In this document: positions 45,603-56,702 of the stretch, in pieces
Layout: each line of letters begins with the position of its first letter
Numbering within the stretch: the first letter of the stretch is position 1
Origin: Branchinecta lynchi
Taxonomy: Eukaryota > Arthropoda > Branchiopoda > Anostraca > Branchinectidae
DNA: 64,000 nucleotides
NCBI GenBank assembly: GCA_023053575.1
Contig: JAKZAP010000014.1
Span: 20,796,938-20,860,937, forward strand
Direction of reading: 5' to 3'
Program-made: the position numbers and the translations under genes
The notes under the pieces: model-generated
What the model was told of the DNA's origin: nothing
Seen by the model: the letters and a program-made list of their open reading frames with translations, nothing else
The model's database searches: none

Positions 45603-46570
45603 ATTTCAATGTTACCAGTCAGACTTCACTTTAACAACTAACCTATTGTAATTTTGACAGGCTAAGATCTGAAAGACCGAAGTTAGGCAGATCCAAACCC
45701 CATGGGAGTAGAACAGGTAGCCGTATTGCTGCCCCCATGAATCATGTCTGCGACCTATCGGGTACAAAACCTGGTTTAAACGACTTCTTCGCGGACTGGC
45801 TTACGACTGAAGCTGTGCAGATACAAAATTTAAAACAAAATTTAAACGACTCGGATTATTTTTATTAAAATGAATGTCCGGGACCTCCGAGGCCAAAATA
45901 AACGACTGATACAACTTAGCAAAATGCCAAAATAAACGACTGATACGACTTAACAGAAGGCAGGGGGGGGGGGGGGGGTGAGTCACCCCCCCTCACCCCC
46001 CTGATTACTATTCTACTTCGCTGTCGTCCGGTGCGTCGAGAAACATTTTTTTTTCTTTTTTTTTTAACGACCTGTTATAACTTTGCAGAGCATGCGAAGT
46101 CGCTCGTTTCCTCAACAGTTGGAGCCATTTTACCACATTTACAGAGTTCACAATGGTAGGCTATGCATTGCACATATGAACTTTCATTCTCCACAGTGCT
46201 GGTCTAATGTATTTGTAGTTTAATGTCGCGGATTCAAAAACTTGAGCTTGCAGTGGTGTCATTTTTTTTAAGCAGTAGTTTTTATTCTGAAAAATAGTCG
46301 GTAAAACTGACCAGCCAGTCAGTAAATACCTTGCCTCCCCCCCAAAAAAATTGCATAGTAACCCATCGGATGGTTTGGCATCTCTTGCAGTCTTTTTTCT
46401 CGTACCTCTTATTTTTCTTCAATATCGACTACAATCACAGTTTCGACGTAGGCTAATGCTTTTTCCAAACTACGAAAACAGGTCTTTCTACCTCCCTTAA
46501 TTACACTGACAAACTGCTTACCCCACATAAGACAAAAAAAAACAAGAGAAAAAAATAAGCCAGTACTTAC

Positions 46571-46678
46571 TTTTACCACCCAATCCTTTGGGTTATGTGC
46601 ATTAGTCCCACAGACGTACAATCTGGACCCATCTCCAATAGGTTGAATGACACGAATATGGTTCCGGCAGTCGTAATT
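46571..46678 (-). CDS. Sema2: Sema2 exon: NYDCRNHIRV ... YVCGTNAHNPKDWVVK
   Basis: A 108-nt, 36-codon exon with acceptor TTATTCGCAG and donor GTAAGT, phase 0 at both ends. It encodes the core sema-domain strand with C-R-N-H-I-R-V and Y-V-C-G-T-N-A. In most semaphorins GTNAF-x-P is followed by a cysteine that pairs with the C of CGTN. Here the sequence is GTNAHNPKDWVV without that cysteine, as in insect Sema2 proteins. This is the best single marker of class 2. An in-frame donor eight codon-bases earlier (GTGgtaaaa) is possible but a weaker match. Confidence 0.95.
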
Positions 46679-46842
46679 CTGCGAATAAAAAGCGTGATTA
46701 GAAAAAGTTAATTAGATTCCGAGGATAAACGAGGGCCATGGATCATAAAGACAATACAGGCAGAGAACAAACAGGAATACTACAGTAGAAGTATGCTTAT
46801 TTGAATGTCACCTAACATTAAATGTTGGCCGAAGAAAACATT

Positions 46843-47143
46843 AGCTGTGTTTTTTTGCCTTTTCTCCATAGGTCGGTTAGCCCACCTATTTGCAACTATT
46901 GACCGTTTTTGCGTCTTGCCGTTTGGTTCGACTGAGCTCTAAAAAACGGCTTATAAGAAAAAACGGCGTCTTTCTCCAATGAGAACTTCGAATTTCGCGC
47001 CGTGCCAAGAGCATCGATCGGTTGGACGGAGCTCCCGCCTCAGTCCACAGGTCGGTTACCGACCGGCAAACGGAGCAAAAAAAAACGCCTTATAGTGGGA
47101 AATCTTGTGGGTCGGTTAACTGGATGACGGCAAAAACACAGCT
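46843..47143. mobile_element. MITE with AGCTGTGTTTTT ends, 3-bp target duplication
   Basis: Ends AGCTGTGTTTTTTTGCC / GGCAAAAACACAGCT flanked by ATT on both sides. The interior repeats GTCGGTTA motifs in both directions. It lies only 165 bp upstream (gene sense) of the exon at 46678. PIF/Harbinger- or Zator-like by the 3-bp target, not proven. Confidence 0.65.
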
Positions 47144-47580
47144 ATTAACACCAATTCCAGGCAACTTTTAATGCAATATGCTTGTCAAACATGTTTATTT
47201 CATCATTCATGCGCAGATTATCATATGCCAGACTTATTTGAAATATTTGCTCTTAATTGTCTTCCGTTTCTTCTTTCAAATCTTGCATCTTTTGCTCCCC
47301 TGTGAGTAAATTTCACAAAATCGATGGCGTTCAAACTATATACAGCAGACCCCAAATAAAAGAAGATACATATTCTGATAAGTAACAAAACCAATTCACT
47401 ATTTACGCAAGAAGAATGCTGAAACAGTTGGTTCTTCAATTTTGTTCATTTTCCTTTCTATTTGACTACTTCATCAAGCAAGAAACAAAACCAAAGTAGT
47501 GGTTCATATAGGAAAATTTTTCAATTAAGCAAGAGCTAACGGATGTCTGCGAAACTTCACCTGCTAAAACAAACTAATAA

Positions 47581-48800
47581 CAAGACCAAAGGTTTCGATG
47601 GGATCCCAAAAATCTAATACTTGATCCAGACAATTGCGAACGAACTACCATACTTGACCAGAAAAAAAAAGAAAGTTCAGAAGCGAATTCAGCGTATATC
47701 CGTATCCGTATAAAGAACATCTAATCAACTTCAAGTAAAACTTCTTATAAAAAGAATCCGGTTTCAACCGGAAGAAATAGAAAACCGTGATTTTCGGTTT
47801 TTTTTTGTTTTTTTTTTCTTGATCAGCTAATTATCCCTCTAGGATGATGTGCGAGGGATAGATATAAATTCGAATATTTCGGTTGCACTTCCGGCAAACC
47901 GTCCTCAGCGAAAAACAAAACAAAACTAAATCATAAAATCCACCACAATCACAACAGGAGAACGATGCGGAACCAACAGACAATAAGATACGTTCTTTTT
48001 TGCAACGCAAAAGGAAAGACTGTTGATTGATCACATTCGCCTGCCGTTTCGATATGGAAATATAATCAGTCACACAATTGGCCACATGCTCCCCGTAAGC
48101 TTGATGAATATAAGGTTTGAAGCCAAGCTGACCATTCATTACGAAAGAAATAGAAAACCGTGATTTTCGGGTTTTTTTTCTTGATCAGCTAATTATCCCT
48201 CTAGGATGATGTGCGAGGGATAGATATAAATTCGAATATTTCGGTTGCACTTCCGGCAAACCGTCCTCAGCGAAATGGTTTTCACCATCGCGTTCAGCAT
48301 GTCTTTCTACCCTAAATCAAACATCTAATCAACTTCAAATAAAACTTTTACTTTTAAAAGACTTTCCGGTTTTTGCCGGATTCCGGGCTAACTACTTGTC
48401 TGGCGAAAAAATGGTTTTCACCATCGTGTTTAGCATGTCTTCTTACCTCTGTATCGAATATCTAATCAGCTTCAAATAAAACTTTTACTATTAACAAATT
48501 TTCCGGTCTTTCGCTGGATTCCGAGCGAACTACTTGTCATATGACAAAATGGTTTTCGCCATCGTGTTTCATTTGCCCCTTAATTTAAACCCCTTCCCCC
48601 ACCCCTAAATGTAGGCTACAGAGCCCATCTACGAACTCGACCTTACTCTTGCCCCAAAGAGTCATCACACCAAGTTTCATCAAAATATCTCATTCCCTTC
48701 GAGAGCTATAGCGCGCATAGACGGACAGACGGACGGACGGACAGACGGACAACTTGTGTGATGTCATAGGTTTCCCTCCACTTACGTTTTGGGATCCCAA
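47581..48800 (+). mobile_element. 137-bp-unit element with internal duplication
   Basis: It starts with ACAAGACCAAAGGTTTCGAT and ends with ACGTTTTGGGATCCCAAA. A segment of about 360 bp (GAAAACCGTGATTTTCGG, CTAATTATCCCTCTAGGATG, CTTCCGGCAAACCGTCCTCA) appears twice, at 47770-47915 and 48145-48275. Four 137-bp-type units follow, then the ACGGACGGACAGACGGACAA run at about 48720-48752. Confidence 0.7.
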
Positions 48801-49401
48801 AAATGACATCTGAGGACTCATATTTTCCGATTTCAAGATTTTTGCCAGATCCGGCATTCCTTTCAAAGCAGGTTAACTCTAAACTAATGGCATGTAGATT
48901 CAGACATTACAAAGGATCAGAGCTGGCCCTACCTCTTTCTTCACTTCCGAAAAAAGTTCACTTTTTTTTTGTCTATGTTGTTTGTATATGTAGGCCTACC
49001 AGTATCTTTGTAAAGCTGATTTGTGCAAAATAATGTCAAAGGCAATTTAAACAAAAAATAATTTCGATTTCGAAGTAAAAATTTTTTTTCAAGAAAGTGA
49101 AACTATGTACTTAAAAGTAGAGGTTTTAAAGGAAAAATGAAGACTGTGTGCAAAACTTACGTCACTAACAGGGAAAAAACCCAAAACACACGGCAACCTG
49201 TTCTTCTTTTCCAATGAAATCTTCAAAATTATATACAGCATACTGCAGCCCATGCTGCAGGTTTCCCAATTATATATAACTAGACAAGTTTGGGTAGATT
49301 TGGGCATGGCTTAATGTGATACAAAACTACGATCGGCACATGAATTTGTTCAAGGAAATTTGTGTTGGCGGTATCTAAGTCGAGGAAAAAGCTATTTGAG
49401 G

Positions 49402-49670
49402 CAGTGGCGTTACCTATGAGGGAGGGGCCACCCAAGTTGTCGGCCAATCGGTAAAAAAAAAGCGAGTCGGCGCAAAGCGCCTCAATTTTCCCTAAAAACA
49501 TTTTCTTTCATGACAACAGTCGGTTTTTCTGAAAATCGATAAATCGTTCGTCAAAACTGTCGTCTTTTCTCGAAAACAGTTGTTTTTTAGAAAAACAGCT
49601 GGTAAGAATTACTGGCCAGTCGGTAAGTACCTCGCCTTCCCCCCGAACATTTTGGCTAGTAACGCCTCTG
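49402..49670. mobile_element. hAT MITE (CAGTGGCGTTAC family)
   Basis: Ends CAGTGGCGTTACCTATGAGG / GGCTAGTAACGCCTCTG with 8-bp target duplication ATTTG(A/C)GG, one mismatch. Same family as 44661 and 54321. Confidence 0.82.
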
Positions 49671-49858
49671 ATTTGCGGAATAAATCAAGAACACGAATGG
49701 TTCGTTGAGTGGATTTCTTTTCTTCCTCTGTCTTTCTGAGATTCGTTTGCGTTATTCTTTCGACATAGCTTCAAAGTTCCCTAGTCTTCATTTTAGTCCT
49801 GATTTTGTTTATTTTCTTTGGTGACCAAGCTCCAGTTGTTTGAGGCCAATCCTGTTTG

Positions 49859-50435
49859 AAAAAAACTAGTTGTCCGGGTAGAAAATGCTTTTCACATAAG
49901 TGTTCAGCATGTCTACTTACCCCTAAATCGAACATTTAATCAACTTCAAATGAAATTTTTACTTTTAACCGACGTTACAGTTTTTGCCGGATTCCGGACA
50001 AACTACTTGTCCGTCGAGAAAATGGTTTTCACCATCGTGTTCAGCATGTATTTTTACCCTTGAATTAAACATTTAATCAACTTCCAACGAAACTTTTACT
50101 TTTAACCAACTTTCCGGTTTTTACCGGATTCCGGGAGAACTACTTGTCGGACGAGGCAATATTTCGCATATTCGTGTTCAGCATGTCTTCTTACCCCATA
50201 ATCGACTATTACATTAGCTGTTTAAACATATTTCGTTTGTCCCTTAATTTGAACCTCCACCCCCAAATGTAGGGCTACAGAGCCCATCTACGAACTTGAC
50301 CTTACCCTTGACCCAAAGAATCTTCACACCAAGTTTAATCAAAATATATCATTCCCTTCGAGATTTATCATGCTGACAGACGGACGGACAACTTTTCATA
50401 GGTATCCCTCCACTCACGTTTTGGGATCCCGAAAA
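49859..50435 (+). mobile_element. 137-bp-unit element, 5' truncated
   Basis: Three to four units (TTCAGCATGTCTACTTACCC ..., TTGCCGGATTCCGGACAAAC ...), then the terminal block with GACGGACGGACAAC and ACGTTTTGGGATCCC. The ACAAGACCAAAGG end is missing. Confidence 0.65.
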
Positions 50436-52292
50436 AACCAAGTGGGCCATAGGCGTCAGGAATTTACTGTCACCAAAGCATTTGTTTCACGTAGTTGAAA
50501 CCAAATCCCTTTCCTGCCAGACTTGCCGACCAAATTACTTGATTAAACACGAAACACCTGTCTACGATATAATTTATTACAGCTGCACGCAAATCAGAGT
50601 AGTACAAATAACAGAATAAAACTGACTATTGTCTATGACAAAAGAAAGACCGGAAAAGCTTTTAGGGTCCGTTCTGATCACACACTTTCACGACCGGAGG
50701 TAAGATATGCAGGGCCTCTAGACTTTAGATCCGTGCCCCCTTTCTGGTATTTAAAAAAAAAAAAAAAAATTTGATTTGTATTTTAGTATTTTTTATTTGT
50801 ATTGTATCAACTTTAGAAAAAAGACAAGGAGACTTGCACGAAATAGACAAGCACCAGATATACTTTCTTACAAATTAGAATTTTCATATTTACCACTTCG
50901 GCTTATTTTTGCCTTTCCGCGGTTAGTGGCCTAGGCGGCTGCTTATTTTACCTAGGCAGAAGTTCGACACTGCCTACATTCACATTCGGCTATTTTCAAA
51001 ATAACAGGGAAAACTTTTCGGTCCTTTCCCTATTTCCCTAGTTCCTATCCCTGGCCGCGTAAGCTTATAATCGGAAGGGATAACCGCAACTGTCGCTTTT
51101 AGTGCCGTCTGGCGGATAAACCACAATTTATGAGACAAGGCTTCTGTCTGTTTTCTCACGGGAACTGCTTTTCCGGCAGAAGTTTTAATAAGCAAGTTTC
51201 GAAGTTGTGAATTCCAGTCCCCGGAAAATCCCTGCGGGGGATAGTGTAGTTAAGTGCAACCGAGGGTCCTGATTGGGCATATCGTGAAATACTAGACGCA
51301 ATCCCAATGAATTAAAAAAAACTTTCTTCAGTATATCCGGATGCTCGGCAAACTTTTCAAACTCGTGTTAGGGTTTTAGTTCACTTATTTTTCAGTCTTA
51401 TCTGACACAACTGTTTCTTCCAGTCCCAGTAAATCACGAGGGATTGTACACTTTTGAGTTCGGCGCACACCAAGTGCCCGATACTGGAACGTGCTAGTCG
51501 ACACGGGCTGCCACGTGTTAAAACGTTAAAATCAGCATATTCAGAAGCACCGAAAGATGAACCGCATGATTTATCGGCACCTCTTGTTTCGGCTGGTGTT
51601 GGTAAAGGGTATACATCAAGTGCAGGGAGATGGGAAACCCCTCGTTACATCACTCCTGGGACTGTTGTAGTAGTCGTCTTTATCCAGCGTGGGCGTTTTA
51701 GTCGTCATCGAGAAAATCCCACGATAGTAAGAAATCAAATCGTCTCCGCTCAGAACCGGAGACATGCAGAGTCAGTTTTGCCCATTCTCAGAATATTCCA
51801 ATTTCTATGCTGTCCTGCATTATCCCAGATTTATGACTTGAATCCACCTTAAAAGCCGACGAAAAATTGACATGGTAATCCGAGTATGACTATAAATCAT
51901 CAATTTCTCATTACGATGCATATTATCGAATGTGGCTTCTGGTCAGAGTGCAGAATTGATAGGTATGTAAAAAAAATTTATTATATTCGGCAAAAAATGG
52001 CAAATGGTAAGTCGAAGCCTGGAGCGAGAAATAAAAGTAATTGTATGCGCTGTCTCTTGTTGCAGACACGCCCTCACACAGTATATCATGAAATGACATC
52101 TCATGTCTTCACTTTAATTCCCTTGGGGAAACAAACAAAAATTTGAAGAAAAATATCAAATTAAATTTTGACCAGAATTAAATATGCTGCGGGAACACTA
52201 CTTCGATTTTCAAATAATCAGTTTAACACTTCCTAAAGACTATTGTTTTAAATTACAAGACATTTTTAGCGAGATACGAAAAGAGAAGTGAT
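50436..52292. other. Intron sequence, nothing secure
   Basis: The frame 51454-51852 (plus, 132 codons) has no recognised domain. A short alternative frame at about 51490 reads VLVDTGCHV, reminiscent of retroviral-type protease (LVDTG), but it is closed 5 codons later. An A20 run lies at about 50752-50769. Confidence 0.45.
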
Positions 52293-52418
52293 CAAGGCCG
52301 TATCCAGGGGGGGGGTTATAGGCTCTTCCCTCTGATCTATCTGTTTTGTGTACTTTTTTGTCCGACCAGCAGGCAATAGCCCCCCCCCCCCCGAAATAAA
52401 TTCCTGGATACGGGCCTG
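52293..52418. mobile_element. hAT MITE (GGCCGTATCCAGG family)
   Basis: Ends CAAGGCCGTATCCAGG / CCTGGATACGGGCCTG, 8-bp target duplication GAAGTGAT (52285-52292, 52419-52426). Subterminal G-run on one side and C-run on the other; internal GTACTTTTTTGTCCGACC. Confidence 0.88.
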
Positions 52419-53979
52419 GAAGTGATGTTTTAGGATGAACTTGTTTTAATTTTGTTTCTACGTAACCAAGCTGCAGGTCTTATACCAGAGCATAATTAGT
52501 GATTCAATTATTTATGTGAATGAGAAGAGAAGCAGAAGTTTTAAGTTTACTGGAAAATTCTCTTGGAATGTCACTTCAATGTGTGGATTCTTGGAGATTT
52601 CTCGTGTTTTCACACTGGAAAATATGGAAATGTTGTTTAACGATTTGCGATGTGGCTAAGTCTAAAAGGCAAGAATAATTTTCACGCAAATCTCAATCAG
52701 CGGTATGCAATTTGTAAGGGTATGGGCCGGTCTATGGTAATCGTTCAGACGGTAATGGAAGTGATAATGAGATAGCCGAAGAATGGCAGATTTGTAATGT
52801 AGTTAATTTAAGTAGCAATCTGGTGTTCAATTTTCCATTTCCGGGTTTCTCAACAACAAAGACTTATGCTTTGTGACTTATGCCTTGGAATTTTGACTCG
52901 ATCACCACTACTATATGGAACATCTGAATTTTGTTCAACCTCATGATGAAAGTGAAGAAAATCCGGCCGGGAAATTATTATCGTGCGTTCGCATTATAAG
53001 GCTATAGCAGTAGTAATAAATAATAATAAGAATAATGATAGAAGACTTCCTCCTCACCACTGATCATCTACAACTGAATTTTCTTCGTTTTAATGTCTCC
53101 AAAAGACCATACAAAAAGAAAACCAGCTACTGGGCAATGACTAGGTTTGGTCACCTGAAGAGTATCCCCCCCCCCCGGAAATAGGGGGCAAACGAGCGAG
53201 AAAAGGTTAACACGCAGCAAGATTATCTATTTTTCTACAAAAGAACCGCCAGCATAGGTATTAAATGCGAACAGCGTGAGGTGTCCCCTGCTCTCCACAA
53301 CCCCCCACCCCCCAGGGTGTCGATGAGGGAAACACCGACGCACCCCCCCAATTCATTACACAACTGAATGGGATTAGGCTACTATCTCGACCAGGAATCA
53401 GAAATGTTCCTGCCAAGAGCAAACTGTTAATCGCATCATTTATACCGTTATCGCTGGGAACGGTTTATTGGGAAGTTTTCGAAGTTAGTACCACGAGTTG
53501 AAATGGACTGTGTAAGTAGTGACTAGTTTAATGGCAGGGGTAACGATAGCGCTAGAATCGAAGTAAACGGCAGTGATAACAGTCGCGTTGAAACCAAAGT
53601 AAATTGCTGAAGAGTGGAGCGCATTTACGAAGGCAAACAAAATGTAGACACTACAACAACCAGACAAAGATTAAATGTGGCGTTTCATTCGACTTTGGAA
53701 GAGGTTGATAACAAATTGATAGTGTTTACACTTTCTGTAGAATAAAGAGAATTAGATCCTCCTGCCTATTTCAATAAAACTCACAACTTCCGGGGTGTGA
53801 GATAATCTTTACCGTTTCCTCTCATCAGTTTGTTTGGTACATGCTTGTTTGATCAAAGATGGCTCGTTAAGACAATTGGTGAGGAATGCTCTAGAACAGT
53901 GGTTCCCAACCTTTCCTGTACCGCGTACCCCGAAACAGGATTCGAAAAAATTGCGTACCCCGTTTTTCAGAACGTGAAA

Positions 53980-54200
53980 AAGACGATAGATATTATCATA
54001 AATGATAAGGCATACACGTGTAAAAATATATACAAAATCAATGAGGCAATCGCTAGAGGCTGCTTTGTAGCAAACATTTTGTCAAATCTCGGCTCGACGT
54101 CATTAGCGGCATTTTTTTTTACAGTCAGCTTGTTTCTGTGTTTGGTTTTGATGTTCTCCGTGCTTTCATCAAGCTGCATCACAAACTTTTTCGTTCGCTT
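53980..54200 (-). pseudogene. hAT transposase, internally deleted
   Basis: The minus strand reads NEKRTKKFVMQLDESTENIK followed directly by RNKLTVKKNAANDVEPRF and KMFATKQ. FVMQLDEST is the block around the catalytic region of hAT transposases of the ZBED5/FAM200-like group, and RN-(K/R)-L-x-V ... PR-x-x-x-(L/M) ... KQ is close to their C-terminal end. The few hundred residues that normally separate the two blocks are missing. It is an internal-deletion derivative, in frame across the junction, and cannot be functional. Confidence 0.6.
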
Positions 54201-54320
54201 TTCGTTAATCTTCGATTATTCTTAAGACAATATTGTTTGACACACGAAAAGATTTTACGGCATTAGGCTAGCTGTTTTTGAATCAACATTATTTTACTGA
54301 ATTTCAATAGGGCTTGTAAT

Positions 54321-54512
54321 CAGAGGAGTCACGCACGGGTTGACAATAACCATCCCCCCAAAAGGTCGGCCAGACGATTAGAAAGAAAAGAGTCGGCGCG
54401 TTTTCGTAAAAGCAGTTATTTAAACAAAAGAAAAAAACAGTCGGTAAAAATGACATGTCGGTCAATAAAAATACCTTGCCCCTTAAGATACATTTTGGCT
54501 GGTGATGCCTCG
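54321..54512. mobile_element. hAT MITE nested in the hAT element
   Basis: Ends CAGAGGAGTCACGC / GGCTGGTGATGCCTCG, with CTTGTAAT / CTGGTAAT as target duplication (one mismatch). Internal GTCGGTAAAAATGAC as in 44661 and 49402. Confidence 0.65.
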
Positions 54513-55058
54513 CTGGTAATATTAGGCTTTCGGCAATCAAAAATGAGCGTGGCGAGACTTTGAAGCTACAGACTAAATCAATTTTGGTTCCTTCGCGTAC
54601 CCCTTGCAAGGTTCTCGCGTACCCCTTGGGGTACGCGTACCACCGGTTGGGAACCACTGCTCTAGAAGTACGAAAAGGTTAGGCCGTTTCCTCAGGCTGT
54701 CAATGAAGCACAAGTAGATTTTTGTGAGTTTCGAAGTAATTTTTTCATGTCTAACAGAGTAGGTTATAATTGATGCTGTTGTTGGTTCTAAGTTTTTTGC
54801 CTTGTTTTTCTTTGTTATGGACCTCGCGCTATTGAAGCAATAGAGTTATTCAATATACTGCTTTGTCAGAAGTGTCTTCTAACGAACAGCTGTTTTGAAC
54901 GAAACAGTCCGGCAGAACACCCTCCAGACTGCGCGCAGTAGGCTATCGTGAATTATACTGTCATTCGTAGTAGTATTACAAACTTCTCCTGGACTGGATC
55001 AACGTCGTTTTACGACCACATTCCCTGAACAATATTTATCAGTACGGATACTTGTCAG

Positions 55059-55236
55059 CAGGCCGGTATCCAGGATTTTTTTTCGGAGGGTGGGGGTTCC
55101 TGCGGGTTGGACAAAAAAGTACAAAAAAGACGTAGATCAGAAGGGAAAGCCTATAAAAATGACCATTTTTTATGTGTTGGGGGGAGGGGCGGCGGGGTTC
55201 AACACCCTACCGCCCCCCCCCCTGGATACGGCCTTG
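55059..55236. mobile_element. hAT MITE (GGCCGTATCCAGG family)
   Basis: Ends CAGGCCGGTATCCAGG / CCTGGATACGGCCTTG with perfect 8-bp target duplication CTTGTCAG (55051-55058, 55237-55244). Confidence 0.88.
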
Positions 55237-55470
55237 CTTGTCAGTATCACCGGAGTTGACCCCAGTTAAATTTGTTACAACCTGGTGGATCGGCACAGTT
55301 AGACAAAATAAAAAATAAAACAATTGCTTCACGAAATTCGAAAAAATACTATGTTGTTGACATGGATGTATCTTTGTATACATTTTTACGCGGAACGGCC
55401 CCAAAGGTCCATGGTAGGCTACACATACACGTATCTCCTAAAGCAGACTTGTTTGTAAGGCTAAAGTTTG

Positions 55471-56435
55471 TTAAAGGACCTCTCGCACTATTTACTCTTC
55501 AACATACAGTATTTAGAAATGTTTGAATACTTTAAAACTAGGCTGTGCTTTCAACAAATAACCCACGGTTTTGGCCTGTTTTAAGCCTTTTCGGAGACCG
55601 GTTGACTTGCATCGAAAACAGGGAAACAATTTACATAACCGGTTTTACTGATGGAAAAATTCCTCGCAGACAACCGTCGACAGCGTGATACACATCGAAG
55701 GTACCAAAACACGGCAAGTCAGACAATCAGCGGAGTTTTGTTAGAGAGGTTAAAATGTACCGTATGAAATTTGGGTCTCCTGGAGAAATATATGGAGTGA
55801 TTATGGAAGTAGGTTAAATCAGTGTTATAGGTAAGATCGGTCCTTTAAAAGTCTCTCATGATAAGGTCACGTAAGAAAGAAAGATACAAAACAAATAACA
55901 GAAATAGGGCTTGGATTACCTTGAGAAAACATGTTTTGAGCGTCTTAATATGACCCCCCCCCCCCCCCGATACTCTAGCACTACGGAGCCTAAACCCGAA
56001 TTTGATCGTTGCTTCGACCCAAAGATCCTTATACCAAGCTTGAGCAAAATATCTCAACCACTTAAAGGACCCGCTGTTTCTACAATGCCAACGCAACCTA
56101 TTTCCGTAACTGCAGTAATTAATTCTTAAGCCCGGAGACCCTAATTTCATGTGTTACGTTCTAAGCCCCCTATTGATACCTAACTAATATTTGCACTTGC
56201 CACAGTTCATTATTTTCCATGGGCATTATGCTCCAGATGAGCGTTCGCGTATCTACAGATGCGTAAAACCGATTATCTGAATTTTGCCCAGTTTTTGCCG
56301 AGTCAGTGGACCTGGGAAAAGGCTCAAAACAGCCAAAGCCGTGGATAATTTGTCAATGGCAGAGACCAGTTGTACAGTATTCAAATAGTGTTCAATATTG
56401 GAACATAAACAGTTAGTGCGAGGTGTGCTTCAAGA
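55471..56435. mobile_element. MITE family with TTAAAGCACACCTCG ends, complete inverted form
   Basis: The left part (TTAAAGGACCTCTCGCACTA ... CACGGTTTTGGCCTGTTTTA) returns inverted at 56270-56435 (AAAACAGCCAAAGCCGTGGA ... GTGCGAGGTGTGCTTCAA). Together they show the full terminal inverted repeats of the family at 7652, 31775 and 60982. The interior at 55900-56140 is unrelated to the other copies. Confidence 0.7.
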
Positions 56436-56639
56436 CAGTGATCGGGCACACTTCACAAAGCCATGTATCCGATTACTTATGTATATATATATATATATCT
56501 GTATTGAAAAGCCCAAGGACCATATATAGGATAAAGAAACAACTCATAGGAAACTAAGACAAAATAGCAAACTAAGAAATAGCACTTATCAACTCGAGTG
56601 CTTTTTGCACAAAATTTCAGAAGAATTGGAATCACGTAC

Positions 56640-56702
56640 CTCACTTTTTCCCTTGGATACACAGCTATTCGTGTTGGAAGGCTCCAGTAACAGCGCATCC
56701 TC
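56640..56702 (-). CDS. Sema2: Sema2 exon: end of first sema-domain blades (CVSKGKSE)
   Basis: This 63-nt exon (21 codons) sits between acceptor TTTCTTCCAG and donor GTACGT on the minus strand. It reads EDALLLEPSNTNSCVSKGKSE. The C-x2-KGKSE motif precedes the conserved C-x-N-(Y/H)-I-R-V block in all semaphorins, and that block opens the next exon at 46678. Both ends are phase 0. The cysteine is one of the conserved sema-domain disulphide cysteines. The exon is short, but the motif, the splice sites and the exact continuation into the next exon make it secure. Sequence further upstream (56703-64000) should contain or lead to the exon with the LYVGA motif; I did not find it there. Confidence 0.92.

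Larger units (their letters stand above)
53897..54659 (-). mobile_element. hAT element (CAGTGGTTCCCAA) with deleted transposase and nested MITE
   Basis: Ends CAGTGGTTCCCAACCTTTCC / CCGGTTGGGAACCACTG, perfect 8-bp target duplication CTCTAGAA (53889-53896, 54660-54667). GGGGTACGCGTACC repeats lie near the right end. It contains a transposase remnant (53980-54200) and a nested hAT MITE (54321-54512). Confidence 0.9.
14079..56702 (-). other. Sema2: Semaphorin-2 gene, internal part (4 exons, 3 full introns)
   Basis: Four minus-strand exons in the right order, each with AG acceptor and GT donor, join in phases 0, 0 and 1 to 237 open codons of a sema domain. Class 2 semaphorins are secreted invertebrate axon-guidance cues (sema, PSI and Ig domains) that act through plexin receptors. 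Class 2 is indicated by the absence of the cysteine that follows GTNAF-x-P in most other classes (here GTNAHNPKDWVV), by the GNPGGLP insertion and by KWLDKPNFVGS. Introns are 9961, 23662 and 8289 bp and almost entirely repetitive. The last exon ends in phase 1 after FNEI, so the next exon must lie before base 1 or in the first 14 kb where I could not find it. The exon before CVSKGKSE was not found up to 64000. Identity is recognised from family knowledge, not from a search. Confidence 0.93.

Noticed and set aside
51454..51852. 132-codon plus-strand frame and a nearby VLVDTGCHV reading
   Set aside because: No domain recognised; the LVDTG-like stretch is in another frame and is closed after a few codons, with no reverse transcriptase or LTR nearby.
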